From positions 62,001 through 126,000 of the forward strand of contig CAVPDE010000022.1 in NCBI GenBank assembly GCA_963702565.1: a stretch of 64,000 nucleotides of DNA. The letters run 5' to 3'. Made by a program: the position numbers and the translations under genes. This DNA is from CAVPDE01 sp963702565 (GTDB taxonomy: Bacteria; Desulfobacterota; DSM-4660; Desulfatiglandales; HGW-15). Of the stretch, positions 8,943 to 17,448 are shown one piece after another; position 1 is the first letter of the stretch, and each line of letters begins with the position of its first letter. The notes under the pieces are model-generated. The model was not told the origin of the DNA. It saw only the letters and a program-made list of their open reading frames with translations, and did not search any database.

Positions 8943-9742
8943 CAGCTACTCACCTCGAAATCTTTCTGCAGGATGATCGCACCGGACTGGTCATAGATCA
9001 GCACCCTGACCGATGAAGGAGATTCCAGGCTCTGACCCAGGTTGAATCGACCCTGAATGGGTTTGAATCTCTGTATGGTGAACACCTGCCCACTGCGGTA
9101 GTTCTCGGGAAAACCATTGACTACTTTTCCTTTAGGATAGGCCCATTCTTTCGGCGGATCCGAGGGTTTCCCTCTCGCCAAGATGTGGAGGAAGCCGCCC
9201 ACAGTGCTGTCCCCCGGCTGCAGGTTCACCAGTTTGAAACTCACCAGCATCATGGAGGCCTGCTTTTGAATCGCCAGATCTTCAATCCTGACCGGTTCCT
9301 GGCCTTTTGGAGCTTTATCCCCAGGGCCGCCCTCGGCTCGCTTTGCCGCGGACTTTTCCGGCTTCGAAGATTCCATCGCTCGGTCACTTGCCTCCTCAAG
9401 ATGACGGACATAGTCCTGGAGGAAAGCCGTTTGCTGATGGGATCGGACAAGCGCCGTTCGATGCTCTTCGAGCTCCTTTTCAAGGAGGGCCAAGGCATTC
9501 GACTGAACCGCGTGATTCTGCCGAAGCTCCAGGTAGCGATTGATCGCGAAAACGGATAAGGGAAGGTAGGCCAGAAGAAACAAAGTGGCCCAAAAAAGAA
9601 GCCGTCGAGAAATGCCAAAGGACCGGACTTTGCCCGTTCTGCCCGCCACCATAATGGTGAAGGGGAGAGGGGGTCGGGGTTTTCTTCTTATGGGCGGGAC
9701 TCCTGGTCCAGAGGCTTCCATTCTTCTTCTTTGATCTTCCAA
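8942..9742 (-). CDS. Single-pass membrane protein with coiled coil, unknown function
   Basis: A 266-residue protein with a basic N-terminus, one transmembrane helix (about 48-68, LLFWATLFLLAYLPLSVFAI) and a short coiled coil (about 72-118). A charged Lys/Glu-rich linker and a C-terminal periplasmic beta domain (about 150-266) follow. I recognise no named family. The TTG start at 9742 has AGAGAGG six bases upstream and overlaps the YkuD gene by 55 bases; ATGs at 9721 and 9652 are alternatives. It sits between the two candidate wall-trimming enzymes, so a scaffold role is a reasonable inference. Confidence 0.72.
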   Translation of the reverse strand: MEDQRRRMEASGPGVPPIRRKPRPPLPFTIMVAGRTGKVRSFGISRRLLFWATLFLLAYLPLSVFAINRYLELRQNHAVQSNALALLEKELEEHRTALVRSHQQTAFLQDYVRHLEEASDRAMESSKPEKSAAKRAEGGPGDKAPKGQEPVRIEDLAIQKQASMMLVSFKLVNLQPGDSTVGGFLHILARGKPSDPPKEWAYPKGKVVNGFPENYRSGQVFTIQRFKPIQGRFNLGQSLESPSSVRVLIYDQSGAIILQKDFEVSS

Positions 9743-11088
9743 TCCTTGCCTCTCTTAACGAGCAAGAGGCTCTTCAGTCCTTCATCCTCATAGTCGTCCG
9801 CTTCATATTTCTGCGTGAAGCTGACGCTCGCTATGACCGCAGAAGTCCGTTCGATCTTCAACTCGCTAATATCAATGGTAATCGAGCGGTACTTCTGGTT
9901 GAGTTTTTTTCTGTGCTTTTTCCACGCCTTGAAATCCATGCCTCTTGACTGGAAACCGGAATCATAAAAGGACATGTAGGAGGCCACATCCTTCTGCTCC
10001 CACGCCTTTTTCCATGAATCCAGCATTCTTCTGATATCTTTGTTCAGTTCCCCGGCGGGGCGAGACTCTTTCTTGACCTCGGGCTCTTTCGCCGCTATCA
10101 CCGGTTTGATTTCTTCGGGAGCCGGCACTTCTTTCTGGATGGAGGGTTTGAGCTCAGATCCTTCGAAATGCTCGCCGACAATTCTCCATCGGCTGGCGTG
10201 CTTGAGATAGAGCGTTTTCCTTCCTGCGCTGTTGAAATACTCATTGCTGTATTTCTGGAGAAAGGAGGCAAGGACAAGCCCGTCATTCTGCAGAATCCGC
10301 AGGTTCTGAACATCGACCTTGATCTTGTTGTACTGTTTGGCCAGACGAGCCTTGTGCTCCTTCCACTGCTGCCAGTTTTTACCCGAAGAAGTGAAATCAG
10401 GGCTGTACAGGGACATGTATTTGTCGACATCTTTTCTTTCCCAGGACGTCTGCCAGGTTTCGATGATTCGGATGACCTCTTCCCGATCTTTTTCCATTTC
10501 CGAGGGGGCGACCATTTCAATTCTTTCACTGACGATGACAGGGGTATCGTCGATTCGGATGAAGTTGGCCAGGTCGTCGATATCCGGATTGACCAGGGCC
10601 ACGCAGCCGTTCGTGTCTCTGGGCTTGAGCGGCTTGTTGAGACCGTGGAACCAGATCCCGTGTCCGTTCTTCCCTTCTTTTCGATCGATGACATTCGGGT
10701 AGTCCAGGGCATAGGCCCTTGAGCCATAAATGGGAAGAAGCTCCTTCTTGTCAATGGCCCTGACAAAGAAATACACGCCTTCCGGCGTTTTACGATCTTT
10801 TTCCCGAAGTTTAGGGCCTTGATTTTCACCTGTGGAGCAGGTGTAGGTTCTGTGAGGTTGATAAGGATTGTCCCTGTGGTACACGAAGACCTTTTGCAGT
10901 GATTTATCGACAAGGATGGCGTACTCGGAGCCTTTTTCAGGCCATTTCAAAAGGGGGCTCGGAACCTTCTCTGTCGGTGGTTTCGTGGCGAAAGAGACTG
11001 AAAACCCGTCCCACTGCGCGGCCAGAAGGGAAAAAAAGGAGAAAAGCAGAATCAAGCCGAACGCGAAAAAGATCTTCTTCTTTCTCAT
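9688..11088 (-). CDS. YkuD (L,D-transpeptidase-fold) protein with two NTF2-like domains, Csd6/Pgp2-like
   Basis: A 466-residue exported enzyme with a signal or anchor helix (about 5-24) and a YkuD catalytic domain (about 55-190). His148 (IWFHGLNKP) and nucleophile Cys162 (TNGCVAL) can be seen. Two homologous NTF2-like domains follow (about 203-308 and 350-456); compare WQTSWERKDVDKYMSLYSPDF with WKKAWEQKDVASYMSFYDSGF. Csd6 and Pgp2 pair a YkuD fold with one C-terminal NTF2 domain and act as L,D-carboxypeptidases. The duplication is a difference. Neighbouring genes overlap, so an operon is likely. Transpeptidase activity remains possible. Confidence 0.85.
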   Translation of the reverse strand: MRKKKIFFAFGLILLFSFFSLLAAQWDGFSVSFATKPPTEKVPSPLLKWPEKGSEYAILVDKSLQKVFVYHRDNPYQPHRTYTCSTGENQGPKLREKDRKTPEGVYFFVRAIDKKELLPIYGSRAYALDYPNVIDRKEGKNGHGIWFHGLNKPLKPRDTNGCVALVNPDIDDLANFIRIDDTPVIVSERIEMVAPSEMEKDREEVIRIIETWQTSWERKDVDKYMSLYSPDFTSSGKNWQQWKEHKARLAKQYNKIKVDVQNLRILQNDGLVLASFLQKYSNEYFNSAGRKTLYLKHASRWRIVGEHFEGSELKPSIQKEVPAPEEIKPVIAAKEPEVKKESRPAGELNKDIRRMLDSWKKAWEQKDVASYMSFYDSGFQSRGMDFKAWKKHRKKLNQKYRSITIDISELKIERTSAVIASVSFTQKYEADDYEDEGLKSLLLVKRGKDWKIKEEEWKPLDQESRP

Positions 11089-11132
11089 AGCTGATCTCTT
11101 GGGATCCTCCCCGTCACGTTTCTTATGAAGCG

Positions 11133-12437
11133 TTAAAACGGAGACTTCCCGAAAACCCTCTTGAAGATATCCTCCACATGCTTCAGATGGTATTCGAGAC
11201 TGAAAATCTCAGCGATATCCTTTTTCTTCAGGTGCTTTCGAATCTCTTTGTCTTCAATAAGAAGGGACTGGAATTCTCTGCCCGTGTCCCAGACCTTCAA
11301 GGCATTTCGCTGAACCATCTCATAAGCTTCCTGCCGTTCCAAGCCGCGATCGGCGAGCTTGAGGAGCACCTGTTGCGAGTAGATCAGGCCCTTCATCTTG
11401 TTCAGGTTCTCGGTCATGTGATCCGGATAGACCACAAGGTTTTTGATGATCCGACCGAGCCGGTGAAGCATGTAGTCGATCAGGATCGTGCTGTCCGGAC
11501 CAATGACCCTTTCCACGGAAGAATGGCTGATGTCCCTTTCATGCCACAGCGCCATGTTCTCCATGGCCGCGATCGCATTGGATCGCACCAGGCGCGCTAG
11601 GCCGGCAATGTTTTCACACCCAATAGGGTTCTTCTTGTGGGGCATGGCCGAAGACCCCTTCTGCCCCTTTTCAAAAGGTTCTTCGGCTTCGAGCACTTCC
11701 GTCCTCTGGAGATGGCGGATCTCCACGGCGATCTTCTCCATGGTGCCCGCCAGAATGGCGAGGGCTGTGAAGTACTCTGCGTGGCGGTCCCGCTGAAGAA
11801 TCTGGGTGGAAATCTCTGCAGGCTTGAGGCCGAGTTTCTTGCAGGCAGAAGCCTCGACAGCGGGAGAGACATTGGCAAAGGTGCCGACCGCGCCCGAGAG
11901 TTTACCGTAACTGATAGTGTCCAGCGCGGCTTCAAGGCGTTTGAGGTTGCGGTTCATTTCCGCGTACCACACCGCCAGCTTGAGACCAAAGGTGATCGGT
12001 TCCGCGTGGATCCCATGGGAGCGACCGATCATCACGGTGTTCTTGTGCTCAAAGGCCCTCCCCTTGAGGACGGCCATGAACCCTTTCACATCCTCGATGA
12101 TCAAAGCCATGGCTTCTTTGAGGAGCATGGCGAAGCTCGTGTCCAGAATGTCTGAGGAGGTGAGCCCCATGTGGATGAAGCGGGAATCCGGGCCGACATA
12201 CTCCTCTACATTGGTGAGGAAGGCGATGATATCATGTTTTGTTTTTTCCTCGATTTCGAGAATCCGATCCACGTCAAAGCGGGCTTTCTTCTTGATGTTC
12301 TTGAGCGCTTTTTGCGGAATTAGGCCCTCCTCGGCCATAGCTTCGCATGCGGCGATCTCCACCTCGAGCCACTTGGCAAACCGGTTTTCGGTTTCCCAGA
12401 TCCGACCCATCTGCGGCCGTGTATATCGAGTGATCAT
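11133..12437 (-). CDS. purB: Adenylosuccinate lyase
   Basis: Fumarase/aspartase-superfamily enzyme that releases fumarate from SAICAR and adenylosuccinate in purine synthesis. The 434 residues match the usual PurB length. The signature loop SSAMPHKKNPIGCENIAGLA lies at about residues 260-280, and the general acid/base region GRSHGIHAEPITFG at about 138-151. AAGGA precedes the ATG. It leads the minus-strand gene group that continues into the YkuD gene 44 bases downstream, with its own strong promoter at 12531-12559. Confidence 0.95.
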   Translation of the reverse strand: MITRYTRPQMGRIWETENRFAKWLEVEIAACEAMAEEGLIPQKALKNIKKKARFDVDRILEIEEKTKHDIIAFLTNVEEYVGPDSRFIHMGLTSSDILDTSFAMLLKEAMALIIEDVKGFMAVLKGRAFEHKNTVMIGRSHGIHAEPITFGLKLAVWYAEMNRNLKRLEAALDTISYGKLSGAVGTFANVSPAVEASACKKLGLKPAEISTQILQRDRHAEYFTALAILAGTMEKIAVEIRHLQRTEVLEAEEPFEKGQKGSSAMPHKKNPIGCENIAGLARLVRSNAIAAMENMALWHERDISHSSVERVIGPDSTILIDYMLHRLGRIIKNLVVYPDHMTENLNKMKGLIYSQQVLLKLADRGLERQEAYEMVQRNALKVWDTGREFQSLLIEDKEIRKHLKKKDIAEIFSLEYHLKHVEDIFKRVFGKSPF

Positions 12438-12450
12438 GCAAGGTCCTTCT

Positions 12451-12464
12451 CGCCGAAAGGCGAA
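12451..12464 (-). promoter_or_regulatory. Small hairpin in the purB leader
   Basis: TCGCC-GAAA-GGCGA forms a five-base-pair GNRA-type tetraloop hairpin just upstream of the purB Shine-Dalgarno. It could affect translation or be incidental. It does not resemble a purine riboswitch. Confidence 0.35.
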
Positions 12465-12530
12465 AGAGTGGGTGTTCAGTCCCCCTTTAAGGCGCCGACA
12501 AAATAAAGGTCACGACATTGCAGCGCGCTA

Positions 12531-12559
12531 ATTATAGTATAGTTTAATGCAATTATCAA
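12531..12559 (-). promoter_or_regulatory. Sigma70-type promoter of purB
   Basis: On the minus strand TTGATA (12559-12554) and a perfect TATAAT (12536-12531) are separated by exactly 17 bases. The surroundings are AT-rich, and the leader to the purB ATG is about 85-90 bases. Confidence 0.75.
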
Positions 12560-12783
12560 TAATTGATGCTTATAAAGATGTCAAGAACATAAACCACAAT
12601 GAATCTAAACAGAAGGATATTTTTTGATTCAATCCGTCTTATCGTGAATGGCTTTGCCCCAGGGGTTTCTGATTTCGTGGCTAGGGCCACCCTGTTCTTT
12701 GCCCGCAGAATCTACCCTGATTTCAAACGGATATCAAGACAGAATTTCCCGGCCCGGTCGGTGATACACGCGAGTCCGCAAGG
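12560..12783. other. AT-rich divergent intergenic region
   Basis: The purB-orn gap is about 400 bases in all. Apart from the two promoters and the purB leader hairpin annotated separately, this part holds no gene, RNA or repeat that I can support. The short frames have no ribosome-binding sites. Confidence 0.5.
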
Positions 12784-12812
12784 TTGACAGAGAAAGCCGT
12801 TTCTCCTATAGT
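12784..12812 (+). promoter_or_regulatory. Sigma70-type promoter of orn
   Basis: A perfect TTGACA (12784-12789) and TATAGT (12807-12812) are separated by 17 bases. The start of transcription would be near 12819, giving a leader of about 25 bases. Confidence 0.75.
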
Positions 12813-12844
12813 CCGTAACCATCCCTTTCCTCAGGAGAGCAGAC

Positions 12845-13408
12845 TTGCGCGGTCGCTTGGTATGGATTGATCTGGAGATGACAGGACTCAACCCCGAGAC
12901 ATCGGTGATCCTGGAGATTGCTGCGGTCGTCACGGATGGATCACTCACCACCGTGTCGGAAGGCCCGGACCTCGCCATTCATTACCCTGACAAGATCCTT
13001 CAAGACATAGAGCCCTGGAGCAAGAGGCAACACGAATCCTCCGGGTTGCTGGAGCGAGTGAGGGCCTCATCCGTGGATTGCAGCAAGGCGGAAAAGACCG
13101 TGCTGGCCTTCCTTTCCAAGCACTGCAAGAAAGGGGAATCCCCTCTGTGCGGGAATTCCATCTGGCAGGACCGCCGATTCCTGATCAAGTACATGCCCAA
13201 GCTTGAAGCGTTCTTCCACTACCGCAACATCGATGTGAGCTCCATCAAGGAGCTGGCAAAGCGATGGTATCCTTCCCTTCCCATGTACAAGAAGAACAAA
13301 GCTCATCTTGCCTTGAGCGACATCCATGAATCCATCAGCGAGCTCAGGTACTACCGCGAAAAGGTTTTCAGGGAGACAGAAGGGCTGACCGCCAGGAAAC
13401 CGGGATGA
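12845..13408 (+). CDS. orn: Oligoribonuclease
   Basis: DEDDh 3'-5' exonuclease that degrades two-to-five-nucleotide RNAs, including pGpG. The 187 residues carry the acidic motifs in order: D and E in WIDLEMTGL, D in SIWQDRRFL, then H and D in KAHLALSDIHESI. The start is a TTG with AGGAGAG five bases upstream (12833-12839). No ATG or GTG fits upstream, and the family N-terminus (RGRLVWIDLEMTGL) begins exactly here. It has its own promoter and ends at a bidirectional terminator. Confidence 0.93.
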   Translation: MRGRLVWIDLEMTGLNPETSVILEIAAVVTDGSLTTVSEGPDLAIHYPDKILQDIEPWSKRQHESSGLLERVRASSVDCSKAEKTVLAFLSKHCKKGESPLCGNSIWQDRRFLIKYMPKLEAFFHYRNIDVSSIKELAKRWYPSLPMYKKNKAHLALSDIHESISELRYYREKVFRETEGLTARKPG

Positions 13409-13437
13409 AATGGACCTTACGCAAGATCCCGGTGAAA

Positions 13438-13481
13438 AATGAAAGACCCTGTTTCCAAAAACAAAAACAGGGTCTTTCATT
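13438..13481. terminator. Bidirectional intrinsic terminator between orn and nfnB
   Basis: A perfect 17-base-pair stem (AATGAAAGACCCTGTTT and its complement) encloses an A-rich 10-base loop. It lies between convergent genes, so it probably stops transcription from both sides. The T-tract on either side is short. Confidence 0.75.
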
Positions 13482-13515
13482 AGTCCTGCAGGGAGGTCAC
13501 CTGAGAGTCGCGGGC

Positions 13516-14937
13516 CTACCACCCCAGCGTAAGGAACTGGTGCATGGACTCGGAAGCCTGCCTGCCCGCCCCCATCGCGAGAATGACTGTAGCGGAACCA
13601 GTCACAATGTCGCCTCCCGCCCAGACGCCTTTCTTGCTGGTTTTGCCTGTTAAGGGATCTGCGATGATATAACCGAATTTGGTTAGGTTCAGGCCCGGGG
13701 TCACCGTCGTCAGCAAGGGATTGGCGCCGGCGCCGACCGCAATCACCGCGAGGTCGCACTCCAGCCGGAACTTAGAATCCTGGACGGGTACCGGGCTGCG
13801 CCGGCCGGAGGCGTCCGGATCGCCCAGCTTCATCTGGAGGCATTCGACTCCTGTCACGCGGCCCTTGCCGTCTGCGAGAAACCGGGTGGGAGCAGTGAGC
13901 AGGTGCAGCTCAATTCCCTCTTCCTCCGCGTGATGGATCTCGGCGCTACGAGCCGGCATTTCCTCGCGGGAGCGGCGATACACGATTCGAACCCGGTCGG
14001 CGCCCAGACGCATGGCGGTCCGGGCGGAATCCATGGCCACGTTGCCTGCGCCAAAGACCACCACGTCTTTGCCGAAGACGATCGGGGTGTCGTACTCCGG
14101 GTACTTGTAAGCCCTCATGAGGTTGGATCGGGTCAGATACTCATTGGCGGAATAAATGCCGATCAGATTTTCACCCGGAATATTCATGAAACGAGGAAGA
14201 CCGGCGCCGACCCCCAGGTAGACGGCATGATAGCCCTCTGCAAAGAGCTCCTCCAAGGTGACGGATTTTCCTATGACGGCATTGCATTCCAGTTTTGCCC
14301 CCAGCCGTTCCAGGAAGTTGACTTCAGAGAAGACGATTTCCTTAGGAAGCCTGAATTCAGGAATGCCGTAGACAAGAACGCCTCCGGGTTTGTGGAACGC
14401 TTCAAAGATCGTCACCTCATGGCCCTTCTGGATCAGGTCACCGGCAACCGTAAGACCCGAAGGTCCCGAACCCACCACGGCGACCTTCTTGCCTGACGGA
14501 GCCGCTATGGGCGGGAGATCGCCTTTTCCGGTCATGCGCTCGCGATCCGCCACGTAGCGTTCCAGGTTTCCGACGGCCACTGCGTCGCCCTTCTTCGCAA
14601 GGATGCAGGCCCCTTCGCACTGACTCTCTTGGGGGCAGACCCTGCCGCACACCGCAGGAAGGCTGTTGCTCTTCCAGATGTGGCGGATGGACTTGGTGAA
14701 CTCCCTTTGCTTAAGCCAGCTGATGAATCCCGGTATGTCGACTCCCACCGGACATCCCTGCACGCAGCCCGGGTTCTTGCACTGAAGGCAGCGTTCGGCT
14801 TCCTTGACGGCCACATCCTCTTCATAGCCCGTAGGAACCTCGTTGAAATTGCGCCTTCGAACCTGGGCAGGCTGCTCGGGCATTTTCTGTCTCGGGATCT
14901 TTTCCTTTTTCTCCGTCTTTTCCGTTTTCTCCACCAT
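13516..14937 (-). CDS. nfnB: NfnB/SudA-like NADPH-dependent flavoprotein subunit (GltD family)
   Basis: Large subunit of NADH-dependent reduced ferredoxin:NADP+ oxidoreductase (NfnAB), which bifurcates electrons between ferredoxin, NAD and NADP. It resembles glutamate synthase small subunit and sulfide dehydrogenase SudA. The 473 residues have N-terminal iron-sulfur cysteines (ERCLQCKNPGCVQGCPVGVD; VCGRVCPQESQCEGAC), a first dinucleotide fold (VVGSGPSGLTVAG, about 152) and a second (VVFGAGNVAMDSA, about 298). The first 25 residues are Lys/Glu-rich. The nfnA-like gene lies 66 bases upstream on the same strand and no glutamate synthase large subunit is present, which favours NfnB. Confidence 0.85.
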   Translation of the reverse strand: MVEKTEKTEKKEKIPRQKMPEQPAQVRRRNFNEVPTGYEEDVAVKEAERCLQCKNPGCVQGCPVGVDIPGFISWLKQREFTKSIRHIWKSNSLPAVCGRVCPQESQCEGACILAKKGDAVAVGNLERYVADRERMTGKGDLPPIAAPSGKKVAVVGSGPSGLTVAGDLIQKGHEVTIFEAFHKPGGVLVYGIPEFRLPKEIVFSEVNFLERLGAKLECNAVIGKSVTLEELFAEGYHAVYLGVGAGLPRFMNIPGENLIGIYSANEYLTRSNLMRAYKYPEYDTPIVFGKDVVVFGAGNVAMDSARTAMRLGADRVRIVYRRSREEMPARSAEIHHAEEEGIELHLLTAPTRFLADGKGRVTGVECLQMKLGDPDASGRRSPVPVQDSKFRLECDLAVIAVGAGANPLLTTVTPGLNLTKFGYIIADPLTGKTSKKGVWAGGDIVTGSATVILAMGAGRQASESMHQFLTLGW

Positions 14938-15003
14938 GCCTAACCTCCCTAGTCAAGCTCCTTGATCTTGGTATTGTGGGGGTGTCGTGATTGCTGCGGA
15001 AGA

Positions 15004-15840
15004 TCAATGAGCCTTGCACTCATTAAGATAGCGTTCAAAGGCCTGCTTCTCAAGGTCCTTGTAAGCGTCAAGACGCTGGGCCAGTTCGTCGAAATCCACG
15101 GTATGGCCGTCGAATTCCGGGCCGTCCACGCAAGCGAACTGCGTTTTTCCTCCTACGCTCACCCGGCAGCACCCACACATGCCGGTGCCGTCCACCATGA
15201 TGGCGTTCAGGCTGACGAGGGTCTTCACTCCATACTCCTTGGTCAGTTTGGAGAGGAATTTCATCATGGGCACGGGCCCGATGCCGACCACCAGTTTGAC
15301 ATCCTTTGTTTCGAGGATCTTCTTGAGCACCTCGGTGACAAAGCCGTGATGCCCGTAAGAGCCGTCATCCGTGCACACGTGGAGTTCGTGGGAAGCGGCT
15401 TTCATTTTGTCTTCCATGATGAGTAGATCCTTGGTGCGGGCTCCGATGATGGCAATGACATGATTGCCCGCTTCTTTCAGGCCGCGCGTGATGGGGTGCA
15501 TCACCGCAACGCCTGTGCCGCCGCCGACACACGCTACCGTACCCAGCTTTTCCAAGTGAGTGGGCTGGCCCAGAGGTCCGATGACATCCTGGAAGCGTTC
15601 TCCCACCTGAAGAGACTTGAACAGAGCGGTTGATTTGCCGACCACCTGATAGATGATGGTCAGGGTCCCTTTTTTGGGGTCTGTATCCGCCATGGTCAGG
15701 GGAATCCTTTCCCCCGTCTCATTGGCCTTGAGGATAACGAATTGCCCCGGCTTCGCCTTGGCAGCGATTTTGGGGGCACTGATTTCGTTCAGAACGACCG
15801 TGCCGTTGGCCATTTCTTCGCGTCTCAGAATCTCGAACAT
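15004..15840 (-). CDS. nfnA: NfnA/SudB-like ferredoxin-NADP reductase subunit
   Basis: The small subunit of NfnAB carries FAD and a [2Fe-2S] cluster. The 278 residues contain an FAD domain (about 1-100, with GERIPLTMADTDPKKGTLTI), an NAD domain (GTVACVGGGTGVAVMHPITRG, about 108) and C-terminal cluster cysteines (GTGMCGCCRVSVGGKTQFAC). I set the start at the ATG at 15840 because GGGAGGG lies seven bases upstream; a frame extension to 15870 has no ribosome-binding site. It is followed by nfnB. SudAB and PyrK-type reductases are close relatives, so the role is inferred from the pair. Confidence 0.85.
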   Translation of the reverse strand: MFEILRREEMANGTVVLNEISAPKIAAKAKPGQFVILKANETGERIPLTMADTDPKKGTLTIIYQVVGKSTALFKSLQVGERFQDVIGPLGQPTHLEKLGTVACVGGGTGVAVMHPITRGLKEAGNHVIAIIGARTKDLLIMEDKMKAASHELHVCTDDGSYGHHGFVTEVLKKILETKDVKLVVGIGPVPMMKFLSKLTKEYGVKTLVSLNAIMVDGTGMCGCCRVSVGGKTQFACVDGPEFDGHTVDFDELAQRLDAYKDLEKQAFERYLNECKAH

Positions 15841-16000
15841 GATAACCCTCCCAAATTTTTTCAATTGCACAAATTTTTATTTGCTAACACAGCTCCCCGG
15901 ACTTTGTCAAAAGAAAACGGCTGAAAAGGCACCATTCTCCAGGCTCAGAAGCGGATTTCATGATTTGGGATACAGCACGCTGTGAATTGTCTCTACCCAA

Positions 16001-17239
16001 TCAGGAGGGTCTTTTTGGGATGAACAGGATCAGCACCAGCCCGGCAAGGGCCATCACGCCGTTGGTCAAGAACGCTAGCGTGTAAACCCCGGTGGAGTCC
16101 CTCAGCATGCCGGTGACCCAGTGGGACATAATAGCGCCAATCCCGTAGAAAGGCGTCCATGCGCCGATGACCGTCCCCATGACACTTCTGGGAAAGTAAT
16201 CTCCTGCGCAAGCGCCGTAGATGGGGAAGGTGGGGCCATAGAAGACGGCAAAGAGTCCTACCAGGAAACAGAGCGTTCCCCAGGAATGTCCTGAAAGTAC
16301 AATCCCGAAGAGAGAGGCGGCAATAAAGCTGTTCATGATGACAATGGTTTTCTTGCGGCCCAGGTAGTCGGAGAGCGGCAGCAGGGTGAGAACTCCGATC
16401 ACCTGGGCGAAGCCGTGGACCGTGGCGAGCAGACTGGCTTTCTCAATAGGAATACCCATCTGGGTTTTGGCGTAATCCACCATGAAGGTGGTGACCCCGT
16501 AGAGGCTGTAGGCGACGGCGAAATAAGAGAACCCGATGATCCAGAAGTTTCGGTTCCTGAAAACAGCGGATACAGAGATCGTTGCAGGGGATGCAGGATC
16601 TGCAGGCCCGGAGGGCGAAGCGTCCTCCTTTTCACCCCAGGGGCGATAGCCGGAGCTTTCAGGATCGCTCTTGAGCAAAAGGGCATTGCCCAGAACCATG
16701 GCCAGAGCCCCGGCTCCCAAAAAATACCAGGCGTGCCGCCAGGTGTAGTTTTGAACGATCCACGGGAAGGCGGCCCCCATGGCCGCGAAACCAAGTCCAT
16801 ATCCGGGCGAGATGATGCCGAGAGCAAGGCCTCGTTTTCTTGGCGTGAACCATCGCTGAACCACGGTGAGCACAGGCGTCCACATGCCCGTGGCTCCAAC
16901 ACCCACAATGGCGTAGAAGAGGCATGCCGTCCACAGCTCTTGGATGGTGCCCATAAGGAGGACACCGATCCCGAGAATAAGGGCACACGCGGTGATGACC
17001 CGCCTGGCGCCGAGCCTGTCGGTGAGGTAGCCGCTGAAGGGAGTGATCGCAATGTAGGCGAAGAGATAGGAATTGTAGATGGAGGCCGTGTCCGTTCGGG
17101 TGAATCCCAGGCTGCTGATCATCTCCGGCAAGACCACCCCGTAGCCGATGCGGACGGAGTAATTGATAAACAGATCGACAAAGACGGTTGCGAGAATGAC
17201 CCAGGCCCAGTGAAAGCTTTTTCGATCTTCTGGCGGCAT
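16001..17239 (-). CDS. Major facilitator superfamily transporter
   Basis: An inner-membrane secondary transporter of 412 residues with about 12 hydrophobic helices. The MFS loop motif is in GYLTDRLGARRV (about 75-86) and its relative in PLSDYLGRKKTIVI in the second half. It looks like the oxalate/formate- or monocarboxylate-type MFS group, but the substrate is not identifiable. The open frame extends 83 codons upstream, yet those codons are not membrane-like. The ATG at 17239 has CGGAG about eight bases upstream and matches the family start. It is divergent from the ACT gene. Confidence 0.85.
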   Translation of the reverse strand: MPPEDRKSFHWAWVILATVFVDLFINYSVRIGYGVVLPEMISSLGFTRTDTASIYNSYLFAYIAITPFSGYLTDRLGARRVITACALILGIGVLLMGTIQELWTACLFYAIVGVGATGMWTPVLTVVQRWFTPRKRGLALGIISPGYGLGFAAMGAAFPWIVQNYTWRHAWYFLGAGALAMVLGNALLLKSDPESSGYRPWGEKEDASPSGPADPASPATISVSAVFRNRNFWIIGFSYFAVAYSLYGVTTFMVDYAKTQMGIPIEKASLLATVHGFAQVIGVLTLLPLSDYLGRKKTIVIMNSFIAASLFGIVLSGHSWGTLCFLVGLFAVFYGPTFPIYGACAGDYFPRSVMGTVIGAWTPFYGIGAIMSHWVTGMLRDSTGVYTLAFLTNGVMALAGLVLILFIPKRPS

Positions 17240-17350
17240 ATCGCATCTCCGTGGGCAACAGGCCCGGCAGAGGTAGGAAAGGATTCTACCCTGAGGAAAG
17301 CGCAAAAGCAATTCCCACCCAGACAAATCGAGGCAAGAAGGAGGCCGTTG

Positions 17351-17379
17351 TTGACCAAGCGGGGGAACTGAGATAGAAA
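17351..17379 (+). promoter_or_regulatory. Putative promoter of the ACT-domain gene
   Basis: TTGACC (17351-17356) and TAGAAA (17374-17379) are separated by 17 bases, about 70 bases before the ATG. The -10 is only a moderate match. Confidence 0.5.
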
Positions 17380-17448
17380 TCGAAAAAAAGATCAGTCCGC
17401 CACGCTCCCGTGTGAGCAAACGTGTAACCTTGAAAGGAGGCAAATGAC

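Noticed and set aside
13980..14000. GATTCGAACCCGG resembles a tRNA T-loop
   Set aside because: It lies inside the conserved nfnB coding region and no acceptor, D or anticodon stems flank it.
15892..15910. TTGACA on the minus strand upstream of nfnA
   Set aside because: No acceptable -10 at 16-18 bases; a promoter probably exists but I cannot place it.
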